Source: JBHIKY01 sp042139015
GTDB lineage: Bacteria > Bacillota > Bacilli > Bacillales > Marinococcaceae
Assembly: GCF_042139015.1 (NCBI RefSeq)
Contig: NZ_JBHIKY010000019.1
Coordinates: 1 to 64,000 of the forward strand
Reading direction: 5' to 3'
DNA length: 64,000 nucleotides
Position 1 is the first letter of the stretch. The number at the start of each line of letters is the position of its first letter. The translations under genes and the position numbers were made by a program. The notes beneath the pieces were generated by a model. That model did not search any database. It was not told where the DNA came from and saw only the letters and a list, made by a program, of their open reading frames with translations. This document shows, piece by piece, positions 7,652-15,800 of the stretch.

Positions 7652-8266
7652 TTATAAAAGGTGATGGTCATGATTTACAAAATCAATGGCAATTATATCA
7701 TCGTTTAAGGTAAGCTTTGTGATTCCGGTGTTACTGATCCGAAATGGGCGGTGCACCGCCGGCCATTTATCCCCTGCAATTATAAATACGAGAAAAATAC
7801 TAATAAATCCGCCATGCGATACGAGCAGAACAGTATCGTCCCTGTCCAACTTTCTGAGCCCTGCTAACAGCTCTTTGCACCTATTTGTAATGTCCTCCGT
7901 TGTTTCTGCCCCATCCAGTCCAGACAGAAGCAGATCCTTATTTTCCAGGTGAGGAAATTCACGGACAATTTCCTCACGATTTTTTCCCTGCAGTGGACCT
8001 AAATGAATCTCACGAAGGAGCTCAGTTGTTATTAACGCGGCATCTTGATGATGAAGCACAGCCTCAGCAGTCTTGTGGGCTCTTGTTAAATCGCTGCTCC
8101 AAATGACATTCGCCGTCATGTTTTGTAACGCCTCTGCAAGCTTAATCGTTTGTTCCACGCCAACTTCAGTTAGCGGATAGTTATCTGTGCCTTGAAGCTT
8201 TTTTGTTTTATTACCCTCTGATTCACCGTGTCTGATAAAATAAATGTCCATAAAAGAACATTTCAC
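7652..8266 (-). CDS. Histidine phosphatase family protein
   Basis: A 204-residue member of the phosphoglycerate-mutase-like histidine phosphatases. The signature IYFIRHGESEGNKTKKLQG holds the phosphorylated His, and LLVSHGGF holds the second catalytic His. WSSDLTRAHKTAE and the acid residue in LLREIHLGPLQGK complete the site. The substrate is not predictable. The GTG start overlaps the TGA of the upstream coiled-coil gene (GTGA), which suggests translational coupling. An internal ATG six codons in (MDIYFIRHGE) is an alternative start. It is last in a three-gene operon. Confidence 0.85.
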   Translation of the reverse strand: MKCSFMDIYFIRHGESEGNKTKKLQGTDNYPLTEVGVEQTIKLAEALQNMTANVIWSSDLTRAHKTAEAVLHHQDAALITTELLREIHLGPLQGKNREEIVREFPHLENKDLLLSGLDGAETTEDITNRCKELLAGLRKLDRDDTVLLVSHGGFISIFLVFIIAGDKWPAVHRPFRISNTGITKLTLNDDIIAIDFVNHDHHLL

Positions 8267-8448
8267 TCCCAGTCATGTTTAAATTGTTTTAATTTTATTT
8301 GCAGCTGTTCAAACATTGCTTCCAGCCGCTGCAAGTCATCAGTGCCGGAATGAACTGGATCTAGATTTTCCAGCATCTCTTGAATAAGTTGAAGACGCTG
8401 CTGTAAATAGATTATCTGCTTATTCTTGTCATGTATCGGCGTGCTCAA
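8263..8448 (-). CDS. Small coiled-coil protein, SE1561-like
   Basis: A 61-residue hydrophilic helical protein (KNKQIIYLQQRLQLIQEML, then QLQIKLKQFKHDWE). Start and end match small Firmicute proteins annotated as the SE1561 family, of unknown role. It overlaps its neighbours on both sides by 4 bp (ATGA upstream, GTGA downstream), so it is translationally coupled between the MATE transporter and the phosphatase. Confidence 0.6.
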   Translation of the reverse strand: MSTPIHDKNKQIIYLQQRLQLIQEMLENLDPVHSGTDDLQRLEAMFEQLQIKLKQFKHDWE

Positions 8449-9842
8449 GTTGAATCCTCTCCTGTTTGGCCGTTCTTCTCTTCTCTTTCAAAGATATCAA
8501 TTTTGTTCCATCTTCCAAAAATATAGTAAAATGCCGCAATTATACTGCTGACGATAAAGCTTGCACCAACTCCAAGGGCAATGCCCCTCTCTCCGAAAAT
8601 GGCAGAAAACAGCCAGGCTAAAGGAAAACGAAGCAGCCAGAAGGAAATTATATTTAATACCAGGACCTGAAACATCGCTCCTGATGCTCTTACGATACCG
8701 TTTAAAACAAAATTAATTCCTAAAAATGGATAAAAGAAAGCAACAAGCCTCAAGTATTCTGCCCCAAATTGGACAGTTTCTGAATCCTCAACAAACATCT
8801 TCATTAAAAATTCAGCCCCTAGAAAAATCATCATGCTGATGGTGACCGATACGATCAATATTAGAATTATTCCACTCTTAGCTATATTCCTTACTCTATC
8901 CCATTTTTCTGCTCCAATGTTTTGCCCGGCCATACTTGTGATAGCTGAACCAAGCGTAATTGCAGGAAGCATAATTAAACTGTCCATGCGCTGAGCAGCT
9001 CCATATCCCGCCACGACTGTTTCTCCGAAAGAGGTAACCACAGTCATAATTGCGAGCACACCACCAGAAATAGCAACCATTGATAAGCCGGATGGCAGTC
9101 CGAGCTTAAATATTCTTTTGAACTCTTCCAGCGGAGGCACAGTTGGAATAGTAAAAGGCAGACCTTTTTTTCTTGAAGAATATATAATTCCAAAAAGAAA
9201 AGCGCTCCCCTGCGATATGACAGTCGCATAAGCTGCACCTTCCATCCCCATGTTAAGTCCAGCGATAAATAAAGGATCAAGGATTGCATTTAAGATAACA
9301 GCAAGCATAATAAAACGCAGCGGTGTCTTACTATCGCCAACTGCCCGCAATACCGTGCCAATAAAATTATATCCAAATAAAAAAGTAATACCTATGAAAT
9401 TGATTTTTAAATAAGCTGACGCCACTGGCAAAATACTCTGAGGAGTACCCATCCACTGCAGAATATATGGAGCCATGATATAACCAATGATACCTAGCAG
9501 CATTGAAAGCAATCCAAGGACAAAAACAAAAGCATTTAATGATTTTTTTAAACCTTCTTCATCATTCGCGCCGGTTCGTTGGGAAAGGACCGTGAGTGTT
9601 GCGCTGTTAATACCAATAATAAATGACAATATTGTAAAGATGACAGCCGCTGAAATAGAGACCGCTCCCAAAGCGGCGGCACCGAGCAGATTCCCTATCC
9701 ATAAACTATCTACGATTTGATATGAGCTTTGTAATAAATTACCGAGAAAAATAGGTGATGAGAAAATTATCATTTTTCTCATAATACTTCCTTCAGTAAA
9801 GTCTATCTGGGTGCTGCTTTTGTTCAAGCTTTCTCTCTCCAA
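8445..9842 (-). CDS. MATE-family multidrug/Na+ antiporter
   Basis: A 465-residue inner-membrane protein with about 12 transmembrane helices in two homologous halves, starting after a hydrophilic N-terminus of about 20 residues. Family signs are SSPIFLGNLLQSSYQIVDS, GINSATLTVLSQRTGA in the first half and AITSMAGQNIGAEKWDR in the second. MATE proteins export cationic drugs using Na+ or H+. It heads the operon with the coiled-coil protein and the phosphatase. A second, unrelated MATE gene lies at 25360-26721. Confidence 0.88.
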   Translation of the reverse strand: MERESLNKSSTQIDFTEGSIMRKMIIFSSPIFLGNLLQSSYQIVDSLWIGNLLGAAALGAVSISAAVIFTILSFIIGINSATLTVLSQRTGANDEEGLKKSLNAFVFVLGLLSMLLGIIGYIMAPYILQWMGTPQSILPVASAYLKINFIGITFLFGYNFIGTVLRAVGDSKTPLRFIMLAVILNAILDPLFIAGLNMGMEGAAYATVISQGSAFLFGIIYSSRKKGLPFTIPTVPPLEEFKRIFKLGLPSGLSMVAISGGVLAIMTVVTSFGETVVAGYGAAQRMDSLIMLPAITLGSAITSMAGQNIGAEKWDRVRNIAKSGIILILIVSVTISMMIFLGAEFLMKMFVEDSETVQFGAEYLRLVAFFYPFLGINFVLNGIVRASGAMFQVLVLNIISFWLLRFPLAWLFSAIFGERGIALGVGASFIVSSIIAAFYYIFGRWNKIDIFEREEKNGQTGEDST

Positions 9843-9868
9843 TCCTGCGCTGCTTCATTTCCAAAAAA

Positions 9869-10255
9869 TCAACTCGTATGCAGTTCAAAAGACTCCGATA
9901 TTTCAATACTATCCTTTACTGACTGAACCATTGAACAATTTTTCCTCGTTAAGATCAGGTTTTTCTCCATTTGCTGCTCGGTTAAACCTTTTGTCCAAAT
10001 GTTAAAATGGAGATGAATTTTTTGAACTTCCTGAGCACCATGCTCGTTGCGGGTTACGTCTGCCTCAATTTTAATATCGTACACAGGCTGGCGTCTTTTT
10101 TCCATAATTTTTTTAAGTACTCCGCCACTGCACACGGCAACGGAGGAAACAAGTAATTGGTACGGACGAAAACCATATGTTTCATTTCCTGAGACCTGCA
10201 GTGTTCCAAATTCTGCTTCTGTCTCAAAACCGTTTTCTTTCATTAAGAATTTCAT
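9869..10255 (-). CDS. OsmC-family protein
   Basis: A 128-residue OsmC/Ohr-fold protein. The conserved block GFRPYQLLVSSVAVCSGGVL carries the first redox Cys and TRKNCSMVQSVKDSIEI the second, as in thiol-dependent peroxidases that reduce organic hydroperoxides. The start is uncertain: an upstream in-frame GTG (10279) adds eight residues, but the homologous N-terminus begins at the ATG chosen here. Transcribed singly, 26 bp from the MATE gene start. Confidence 0.8.
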   Translation of the reverse strand: MKFLMKENGFETEAEFGTLQVSGNETYGFRPYQLLVSSVAVCSGGVLKKIMEKRRQPVYDIKIEADVTRNEHGAQEVQKIHLHFNIWTKGLTEQQMEKNLILTRKNCSMVQSVKDSIEISESFELHTS

Positions 10256-10400
10256 TACTTTTTTCCACGCTCCAGTCACTACAAGTTCAACTTTTGTTTG
10301 CTATTTTATCTTAACTCAGTAAACGGTTGACGTCTAACATATCAATTTCTTAAAAGCAGCCACCCTATAGACCCTTCATATAAAGAATAAAAAATTGAAA

Positions 10401-10422
10401 AAAGCCGGTGGAGACCGGCTTT
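10401..10422 (-). terminator. Terminator of the VLRF1-like gene
   Basis: AAAGCCGGT and ACCGGCTTT form a 9-bp stem with a 4-nt loop, followed on the minus strand by TTTC and more T/A. The stem overlaps the stop codon of the upstream gene by two bases. Confidence 0.75.
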
Positions 10423-11263
10423 ATCTGACACTCTCACCATACACATGATTAAGTATCTCATGTGACGGTTTTGATATAAGATTTTTGGGGATAACATCCA
10501 AAATTTTTGTTCCAAGATGCTTTTCGAGATCTCTGACAGCTTCTTTGTTACCCACAAGGTAAGCACCCTGCAGCCCCCTTTTCTTGATTTCTTTATCAAG
10601 CATCGGGGCTAGGCTTTTATACCAGCGAAGTCTATTTTCATCAAAACGCTGCTGTACTTCATCTACCTGTGTTGTTCCGGAACTCGTTCTATCACTGGAA
10701 GCATTTCCTTTATACTGCTTCCAGTCCTCGGATTCAAATTCCCAGCTGAATCTCTTTTCCTCATTAATTTCACCAAGTGCAGTATCCATTAAAATAACAT
10801 CGCGCTGCTGAACCATTATTATTCCGGCTGGTGGAAATTTAGACTCCATATCCTGCAGCTGCGTTACTATTGGTTTCTTTTCCCAATGAAACTCGGTTTC
10901 CACCGGTACCTGAAGGATATATTCAGCACGTAGTTCCCCGTCTGCAGACGCTATAAAGATCAGCGCTTTTTGCATATCGGTTTGTAAATCGTAAATACGT
11001 TGGTTAGCTTCATCTGCGAGCTTTTTGTAAGCTTTCTGTTCATCCTTTGATCCACTTGATTCTGTGTATTCTTTCAGCTTCTTGAGACCATTTTTTAATC
11101 TAATTTTCCATTCTCCGCTTTGTTGATTACCCTCACCTAAATCAGTATTCAGATAAATCGTTAATATTCCGGTTTCATCGTGGGTGTTGTTATATTTATT
11201 AAGGTCGTTACGTAAAGTTATTTCACATCGTTCCTTTCCATCAAACAAATTTGGAATGTACAA
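10421..11263 (-). CDS. VLRF1/baeRF-type release-factor-like protein
   Basis: A 280-residue protein resembling bacterial relatives of archaeo-eukaryotic release factor 1 (VLRF1 or baeRF family 10): TGILTIYLNTDLG near the start, ALIFIASADGELRAEY, and a C-terminal Rossmann-like part (GAYLVGNKEAVRDLEKHLG). Such proteins are thought to act on stalled or vacant ribosomes. The role here is not shown. The best start is the TTG at 11263, though no clear ribosome binding site precedes it, so the N-terminus is uncertain. Single gene with its own terminator. Confidence 0.6.
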   Translation of the reverse strand: MYIPNLFDGKERCEITLRNDLNKYNNTHDETGILTIYLNTDLGEGNQQSGEWKIRLKNGLKKLKEYTESSGSKDEQKAYKKLADEANQRIYDLQTDMQKALIFIASADGELRAEYILQVPVETEFHWEKKPIVTQLQDMESKFPPAGIIMVQQRDVILMDTALGEINEEKRFSWEFESEDWKQYKGNASSDRTSSGTTQVDEVQQRFDENRLRWYKSLAPMLDKEIKKRGLQGAYLVGNKEAVRDLEKHLGTKILDVIPKNLISKPSHEILNHVYGESVR

Positions 11264-11310
11264 CGCTTATTACCGAAAAAATATGTCCATAAACTTGTTT
11301 TTAAACCAAA

Positions 11311-11345
11311 ATAAAAAAGACCCCTCCGTAAATTGGAAAAGGGTC
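11311..11345 (-). terminator. Terminator of the YtxH-like gene
   Basis: GACCC-CTCC pairs with GGAAAA-GGGTC, and on the minus strand the stem runs into seven T residues. Confidence 0.7.
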
Positions 11346-11352
11346 CTAATTA

Positions 11353-11790
11353 CTAAGAAGACATATTTTCGCCTGTAGGCAGTTTTTCTACATTCGAATT
11401 ACTTTCCAGCTGCTTAGATTCCTCCCCTTCTTCTGATTCCTTTAAGTTCTTTATATCACGTGCTGTTTGCTGTGTTGTTTCTTTCACATGCACTGTCGTT
11501 TCTTTTAGATGTGCTGCTCTTGCTGATATTTGTTCCACATCTGCACTTGCGGACTTTAACAATTCAGATAATCGATTCGAGGATTCTCTAAGTTGAGATA
11601 TTATTTCTTCACGATTTTCAGATAGAAATTGGCTTACCTCGTTAATTGTACCCGCAGTTTTTTTTGTACCACCTACAATTCTATTTCGTGTAGAACGATT
11701 GCTCATCAAAAATAACATAGTTGCAGATGCACTAACCGCAAGGCCTATCTGCAGGCCGCGCTTTGATTTTTGTTCCACTTCTTTCTCCAC
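11353..11790 (-). CDS. YtxH-like helical membrane-anchored protein
   Basis: A 145-residue protein with one N-terminal hydrophobic segment (GLQIGLAVSASATMLFL, about residues 12-28) and a long Gln/Ser/Glu-rich amphipathic helix (about 45-120) rich in heptad-like Leu/Ile, ending in an acidic tail. This architecture is typical of YtxH-domain and related stress proteins of Bacillus. A GTG start follows GGAG at 5 nt. Role unknown, with membrane association inferred. Confidence 0.6.
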   Translation of the reverse strand: MEKEVEQKSKRGLQIGLAVSASATMLFLMSNRSTRNRIVGGTKKTAGTINEVSQFLSENREEIISQLRESSNRLSELLKSASADVEQISARAAHLKETTVHVKETTQQTARDIKNLKESEEGEESKQLESNSNVEKLPTGENMSS

Positions 11791-11894
11791 CTTTCTCCAA
11801 CGTCCGATTCAATATATTTATCCTATATCATACTAGATACCACAAATCTGCAGTTAATATTCATAAAATTTGAAAGACCAGAGTGACTGAATAG

Positions 11895-12947
11895 TCATTC
11901 ATCAATAACGCTATAAATATTTTGGCTGTTTACTTTAGTTACCTCCACTTTATTCCAAGCTTCTAATAAATCTAAGTGCCCTTGAATTTCTGACATAGTT
12001 AATGAAGGCTGTTGGCTGGATAACGCTCCAAAATAATCACAGCATATGGAATAGCATGTCTGTGGCCCTTTTATTTTTAATTGAGCATACAGTTCATCAG
12101 CGCGCTTCTCTTGAGCCTGTACTCTTTTATTAATCAAGCTGTCGACCCTGGTGATTTTAGATCCATGCCCCGGATATACGACACTTAGGGAAAATGATAA
12201 GATTCTTCTTAATGTATCCCGATACTGAAGCATCTCGTTACTTTTATCTGTCTCTCCGGGATATGGGGCCTCTGTTATTGCATTTGAGGAAATCTCCGCC
12301 AGCAGAGTATCTCCACCTATAAGAGCTGCTGCTTCTTGATGATAAAGAGCGATATGACTATGAGCATGTCCTGGAGTTTCAAGGACACTCCAGCCTTCTG
12401 TTCCTTCTATTTCGTCTCCTTCCTGTAGCTCGAAATCCAAGTCTACTGGTTCTTCAGGTTTAATGTATTGCAACAAATCATTATGGGCTTTACGAATTAG
12501 AGTCTCGGGTAAACCTGATACCTTGTAGTAACTTTCAAAAAAGGAAATTATGTTTTCATAAAATTGTGTCTGCTGAGCAAGCCAAAATTTATTCTTCCAG
12601 TGACCTTTAATAACAGCCGAATTTGCAAATCTATAAATGCTCCCTGTATGGTCGGGATGGTGGTGAGTAAGTATTATCTGCTCAATATCCGTATAAAGAA
12701 AGCCCTTCTTTTCTAATTCACCGATTAGAACAGACCACGCCTCGTCCGTGTCCGGGCCGGCATCAATGAGGGTCAATTTCTCTCCTTCCAATAAATACAC
12801 ATGAACAGGGCCTACCTTATATGGGGTCGGTAGAGTAATTTGATGGATCCCTTCAATTTTCACTTCGAGATTGGGCAATGTCACCTGTCCCCTTTTACAA
12901 ATGTTTTTCTTTACCACGGGCAATACTTCAACATTCTCGAAAGCCAT
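11895..12947 (-). CDS. MBL-fold metallo-hydrolase
   Basis: A 350-residue metallo-beta-lactamase-fold enzyme. The metal motif is ILTHHHPDHTG (about 91-101), with TPGHAHSHIALY and VYPGHGS supplying the later His residues, and a winged-helix-like C-terminal domain (about 270-350) as in LACTB2-type proteins. The substrate is unknown. The start is uncertain: the ATG at 12947 lacks a ribosome binding site, whereas a GTG at 12884 follows AAAAGGGG closely and begins nearer the usual N-terminus (residues LPNLEVKIEGIHQI). Confidence 0.8.
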   Translation of the reverse strand: MAFENVEVLPVVKKNICKRGQVTLPNLEVKIEGIHQITLPTPYKVGPVHVYLLEGEKLTLIDAGPDTDEAWSVLIGELEKKGFLYTDIEQIILTHHHPDHTGSIYRFANSAVIKGHWKNKFWLAQQTQFYENIISFFESYYKVSGLPETLIRKAHNDLLQYIKPEEPVDLDFELQEGDEIEGTEGWSVLETPGHAHSHIALYHQEAAALIGGDTLLAEISSNAITEAPYPGETDKSNEMLQYRDTLRRILSFSLSVVYPGHGSKITRVDSLINKRVQAQEKRADELYAQLKIKGPQTCYSICCDYFGALSSQQPSLTMSEIQGHLDLLEAWNKVEVTKVNSQNIYSVIDE

Positions 12948-13014
12948 ATAGTTAAGTTAAAGCAAAAAAATAGAATGCCTAACAAAATGCTAAACATTCA
13001 AGAAAATCACATAT

Positions 13015-13161
13015 TTAATTATACACTTCTGATATGAAGAAATCAGTTTCTTTTTCTTCAAAAGTGATTTCCCTGCGGTTTTTCAATTGCTTCAGCTCAG
13101 CATTTAATATTTCAATTTCTCTCTCCATGCTTGCAATCTTTTTCTTTTGAGAAACCGTCAC
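13015..13161 (-). CDS. 48-residue coiled-coil protein
   Basis: A short gene with a very strong ribosome binding site (GGAGGGAGA) before a GTG start. The product is basic then acidic, with a predicted coiled coil (IASMEREIEILNAELKQLKN) and a charged end. No family recognised. The strong site and codon pattern argue that it is real. It is divergent from the FbpB-like gene, sharing a 230-bp upstream region. Confidence 0.6.
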   Translation of the reverse strand: MTVSQKKKIASMEREIEILNAELKQLKNRREITFEEKETDFFISEVYN

Positions 13162-13252
13162 ATTCTCTCCCTCCATTTAGTAAACGAATATTCAGAAAAA
13201 TTTATTTATAATTGTAGCAAACAGAACTTTTTTTGTAAATAGGCACTAAAAT

Positions 13253-13266
13253 TGTAAGCGCTAACA
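13253..13266. promoter_or_regulatory. Putative CcpA cre site
   Basis: TGTAAGCGCTAACA matches the cre consensus TGWAANCGNTNWCA at every position. It lies between the divergent 48-residue gene (92 bp away) and the FbpB-like gene (126 bp away). Which promoter it controls cannot be told. Confidence 0.55.
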
Positions 13267-13391
13267 TAATCATAATTTTCCAATTATAAAAATTATTCAA
13301 AAAATATTAACATTTTAATGCCCCACAACTGATTTTTTTAGGATATGATGTATATGGGGAGCAGAGAATCAAAATGTAAAGGATGAGAGTG

Positions 13392-13547
13392 ATGAGAAAA
13401 CCAATACGTTCAACACTTGAAGAATTAATTAATGAAAATAAAAAAGAACTTCTTAACGATCCATCAGCCATTGAAAAGATTGAAGAAAAATTAGACGATA
13501 GAAAAGCAAAAGAAGTCTACGTTTCTGATTCACAGGAAAAAGAATAA
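13392..13547 (+). CDS. FbpB-like small protein
   Basis: A 51-residue protein. STLEELINENKKELLNDP followed by an I-E-K-I-E-E-K-L-D helix fits the Fur-regulated basic protein (FbpB/FbpC) family, small factors of the iron-sparing response in B. subtilis. An AAGGA site lies 8 nt from the ATG, and a GTG just upstream in frame is less likely. No clear Fur box was found in the AT-rich upstream region, so iron control is not supported by sequence. Confidence 0.65.
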   Translation: MRKPIRSTLEELINENKKELLNDPSAIEKIEEKLDDRKAKEVYVSDSQEKE

Positions 13548-13599
13548 AAAACTTGGCTTTTTCGCCGGGTAATAATATTTCTTCTTCAAGTAAAAAGAG

Positions 13600-13632
13600 A
13601 AAGGAGCCGATTTTTTATCCGGGCTCCTTTTT
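13600..13632. terminator. Bidirectional terminator
   Basis: AAGGAGCC and GGCTCCTT flank a T-rich loop between convergent genes (the FbpB-like gene and the sortase remnant), with T-runs on both sides. Confidence 0.75.
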
Positions 13633-14137
13633 ATTTGTTAAGCTCAGCAGTAATGACAAGTCTATCTTCATGGGTTCCGGCATCCCTGTCAAACTCACCG
13701 GTGCAGGTTATTAACTTTATTTGCTTCTTTCCCGAATAACCAAAAATGTCTTCAAGTGGAGCTTCTTGATAAGGAAAACTCTCTTTATTTGTAATAGTAA
13801 AAAGTTGTCTGGTGTTATTTTTATCAGTAATAATTACCTCATCTCCTGGATCTACATGTTCGAGATCGAAAAAAACAGCCGGACCTTGCTTATCATCTAC
13901 ATGCCCGGCGATAACCGCATTCCCTCGTTCTCCCGGAGCCTTACCAGGTTCAAACCAGGCAGTTTCTTCGCCGTTATCGGGAACTTCCATCGCTCCATCT
14001 TCTCTAAGTCCCATAGCGACAATTGGCGCTTCAACATTAATTGCGGGTATTTCAACAGCTGCAGGTGTATAGCTTTCAATAGATGATGCTTGAATTGTCT
14101 CGTTTACTTTGGTTGTTTCTTTCTCGGCTGTGGGGCT
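13631..14137 (-). pseudogene. Class-F-like sortase, 5'-truncated
   Basis: The catalytic domain of a sortase is intact: AGHVDD with the catalytic His, LITCTGEFD with the Cys, and HEDRLVI with the Arg. The first in-frame ATG (14014, MGLREDG) lies inside the fold. Upstream the frame stays open with good sortase sequence (VEIPAINVEAPIVAMGL, preceded by a Ser/Thr/Glu linker) but no start codon, and it meets TGA at 14168-14170. The N-terminal membrane anchor is missing because the sequence switches to the antisense of a DUF4397 gene at about 14130. It is probably non-functional or unanchored. Confidence 0.7.
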
Positions 14138-14806
14138 CTCGTCTTTGGAGTTTTTGGAGGAGCTGCTTCAGCAGACAACCATGAAGGAGAAGAAGAGGGG
14201 ATGGTAAGGATTTTGCATGCTTCCCCAGATGCTCCAGCAGTCGATGTGTATGTGAATGATGAAGCAGTAGTTGAAGATGCCGAATTTAAAGATGCCACCG
14301 ATTACATGGATCTGCCTGAAGGCGATCATGAAGTAGCGATTTATCCTTCCGAAGAAGGCATGGAAGGAGTATCCGGTAATTGAAGAAACGCTTAGTGTGG
14401 AAGTAGGAAAGGCTTATACAGCATCAGCTATTAATACCGTAGATAACCTCAGCCTAAATGTAATGGAAGATGAGATGGAAGTGTCTGAAGGGATGGTAAA
14501 GTTAATGCAGCTCATTTCTCCCCGTATGCCCCGAATGTTGACGTGGCAGCAGACGGAAATATTCTATTTGAAGATGCAGCATTTGAAGAAGTAACGCAGT
14601 ATGAAGAGGTTGAAGCTGGAACGTATGATCTGGAGGTCCTTCCGACAGGCAGTGAAGATGCAGTACTTGAACTTTCTGGAACAGAACTTGAAGAGGAGCC
14701 AGAGCTTGATGCAGTTGTACTTTCTACACCATCTGAGGAGATGATGCCATCAGAGATGCCAGAAACAGGAATGGGAGGAACCGCTGAGAGCAGTGCAAAT
14801 CAATAA
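14120..14806 (+). pseudogene. DUF4397 surface protein, 5'-truncated and frameshifted
   Basis: Two DUF4397 domains are readable: RILHASPDAPAVDVYVNDE (about 14207-14263) and HFSPYAPNVDVAADGN (about 14513-14560). An extra base near 14372 and a missing base near 14508 move the frame out and back. The signal peptide keeps only its second half (LVFGVFGGAASAD), because the start was lost at the junction with the sortase remnant. The C-terminus is very acidic and ends with an MPETG motif close to the stop. By coincidence the antisense of the sortase linker supplies a new hydrophobic N-terminus from a TTG at 14090, but that frame stops at 14383. Confidence 0.75.
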
Positions 14807-14816
14807 AAGCCCTACT

Positions 14817-15686
14817 TCAAGAGCTTTTCAAATGGTATTGCAGAAGAAGATGAAAGGTCAAATCTTTTAAGCTTGGTTTTTCATTCAAAAGATGATGCCG
14901 ACCATTGTCAATCAGGATTTGCTCTGCTGCAGGAAATAGTTTTTTATAAAGGAGCATATTCTGCCTCCAGCTTACCGTTGTATCTTTGGTGCCCTGCAGA
15001 ATTTGAACCGGCTGGAATGAACCAGTGTAGCCGTTAAACTTTTTTTCCCATTTAACGAGTGCAGACACCCAGTTTAAATAAACTGCTTTCCCTTGCAGGG
15101 GATCATTCTTCAAACGATGGAGAAATTCTTCTTCTACTGCTCCTGCTTTGAACTTTCGAGGTAATTCGTTTGAAAACATATGAATAAGAGGTGCTGCATA
15201 TTTACTGGTCCACCATTGACTGGTGCGCAGCAATGGAGATATGAGGCTGAGCTTTTGAAATGACTGGCCGTTTAATAGTACATATTCTGCAAGAATTGCT
15301 GCGCCTGTGCTATGTCCAATTGCTGCGAGTTCAGTTATGTTCAACGATTTTAAATAAGCTAATACCTCATGCAGAGAAACTTGATACGTTTGGAAGGAAG
15401 AAATTTCATGTCTCTTCCCTTCTGATAATCCATGACCGGGAAGATCAAACACAGCCACCCGTATATCTTTATTTAATAAATATTCAATAAATGCAGCATT
15501 GGTCGCGGCATGGTCGAAGTAGCCATGGAGAAATAGCACTGTCCTGTCTATTTTAGGAGGTGTGAACAGCTGAAAAAATATATCTGGCTGCTGTGGTTTT
15601 CGGATCACATCCCATTGATATGTCATACCATCTACAGGTAATTGATAGCGTTTTATGTATTCTTGGACATACCTCTCAGTAATCAT
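14817..15686 (-). CDS. Alpha/beta hydrolase, monoacylglycerol-lipase-like
   Basis: A 289-residue serine hydrolase. The oxyanion block LFLHGYFDHA, nucleophile elbow AAIGHSTGAAI, acid in ILQGTKDTTV and His in DNGRHHLLNE form a complete catalytic set, in the lysophospholipase/monoacylglycerol lipase pattern (Hydrolase_4). AAGGAGAG 7 nt upstream of the ATG at 15686 sets the start. An open frame extends 54 codons further up but lacks a site. No signal peptide, so probably cytosolic. Single gene. Confidence 0.8.
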   Translation of the reverse strand: MITERYVQEYIKRYQLPVDGMTYQWDVIRKPQQPDIFFQLFTPPKIDRTVLFLHGYFDHAATNAAFIEYLLNKDIRVAVFDLPGHGLSEGKRHEISSFQTYQVSLHEVLAYLKSLNITELAAIGHSTGAAILAEYVLLNGQSFQKLSLISPLLRTSQWWTSKYAAPLIHMFSNELPRKFKAGAVEEEFLHRLKNDPLQGKAVYLNWVSALVKWEKKFNGYTGSFQPVQILQGTKDTTVSWRQNMLLYKKLFPAAEQILIDNGRHHLLNEKPSLKDLTFHLLLQYHLKSS

Positions 15687-15800
15687 ATTGTCTCTCCTTA
15701 TATTGGAGTGCGCACATGTCTTCTGCTCCATCTGCACCCAGTTCAATATTTTCAAGCTTGAATATACACTTAATAATGCACTTTTAAAAGCAATAATTGG

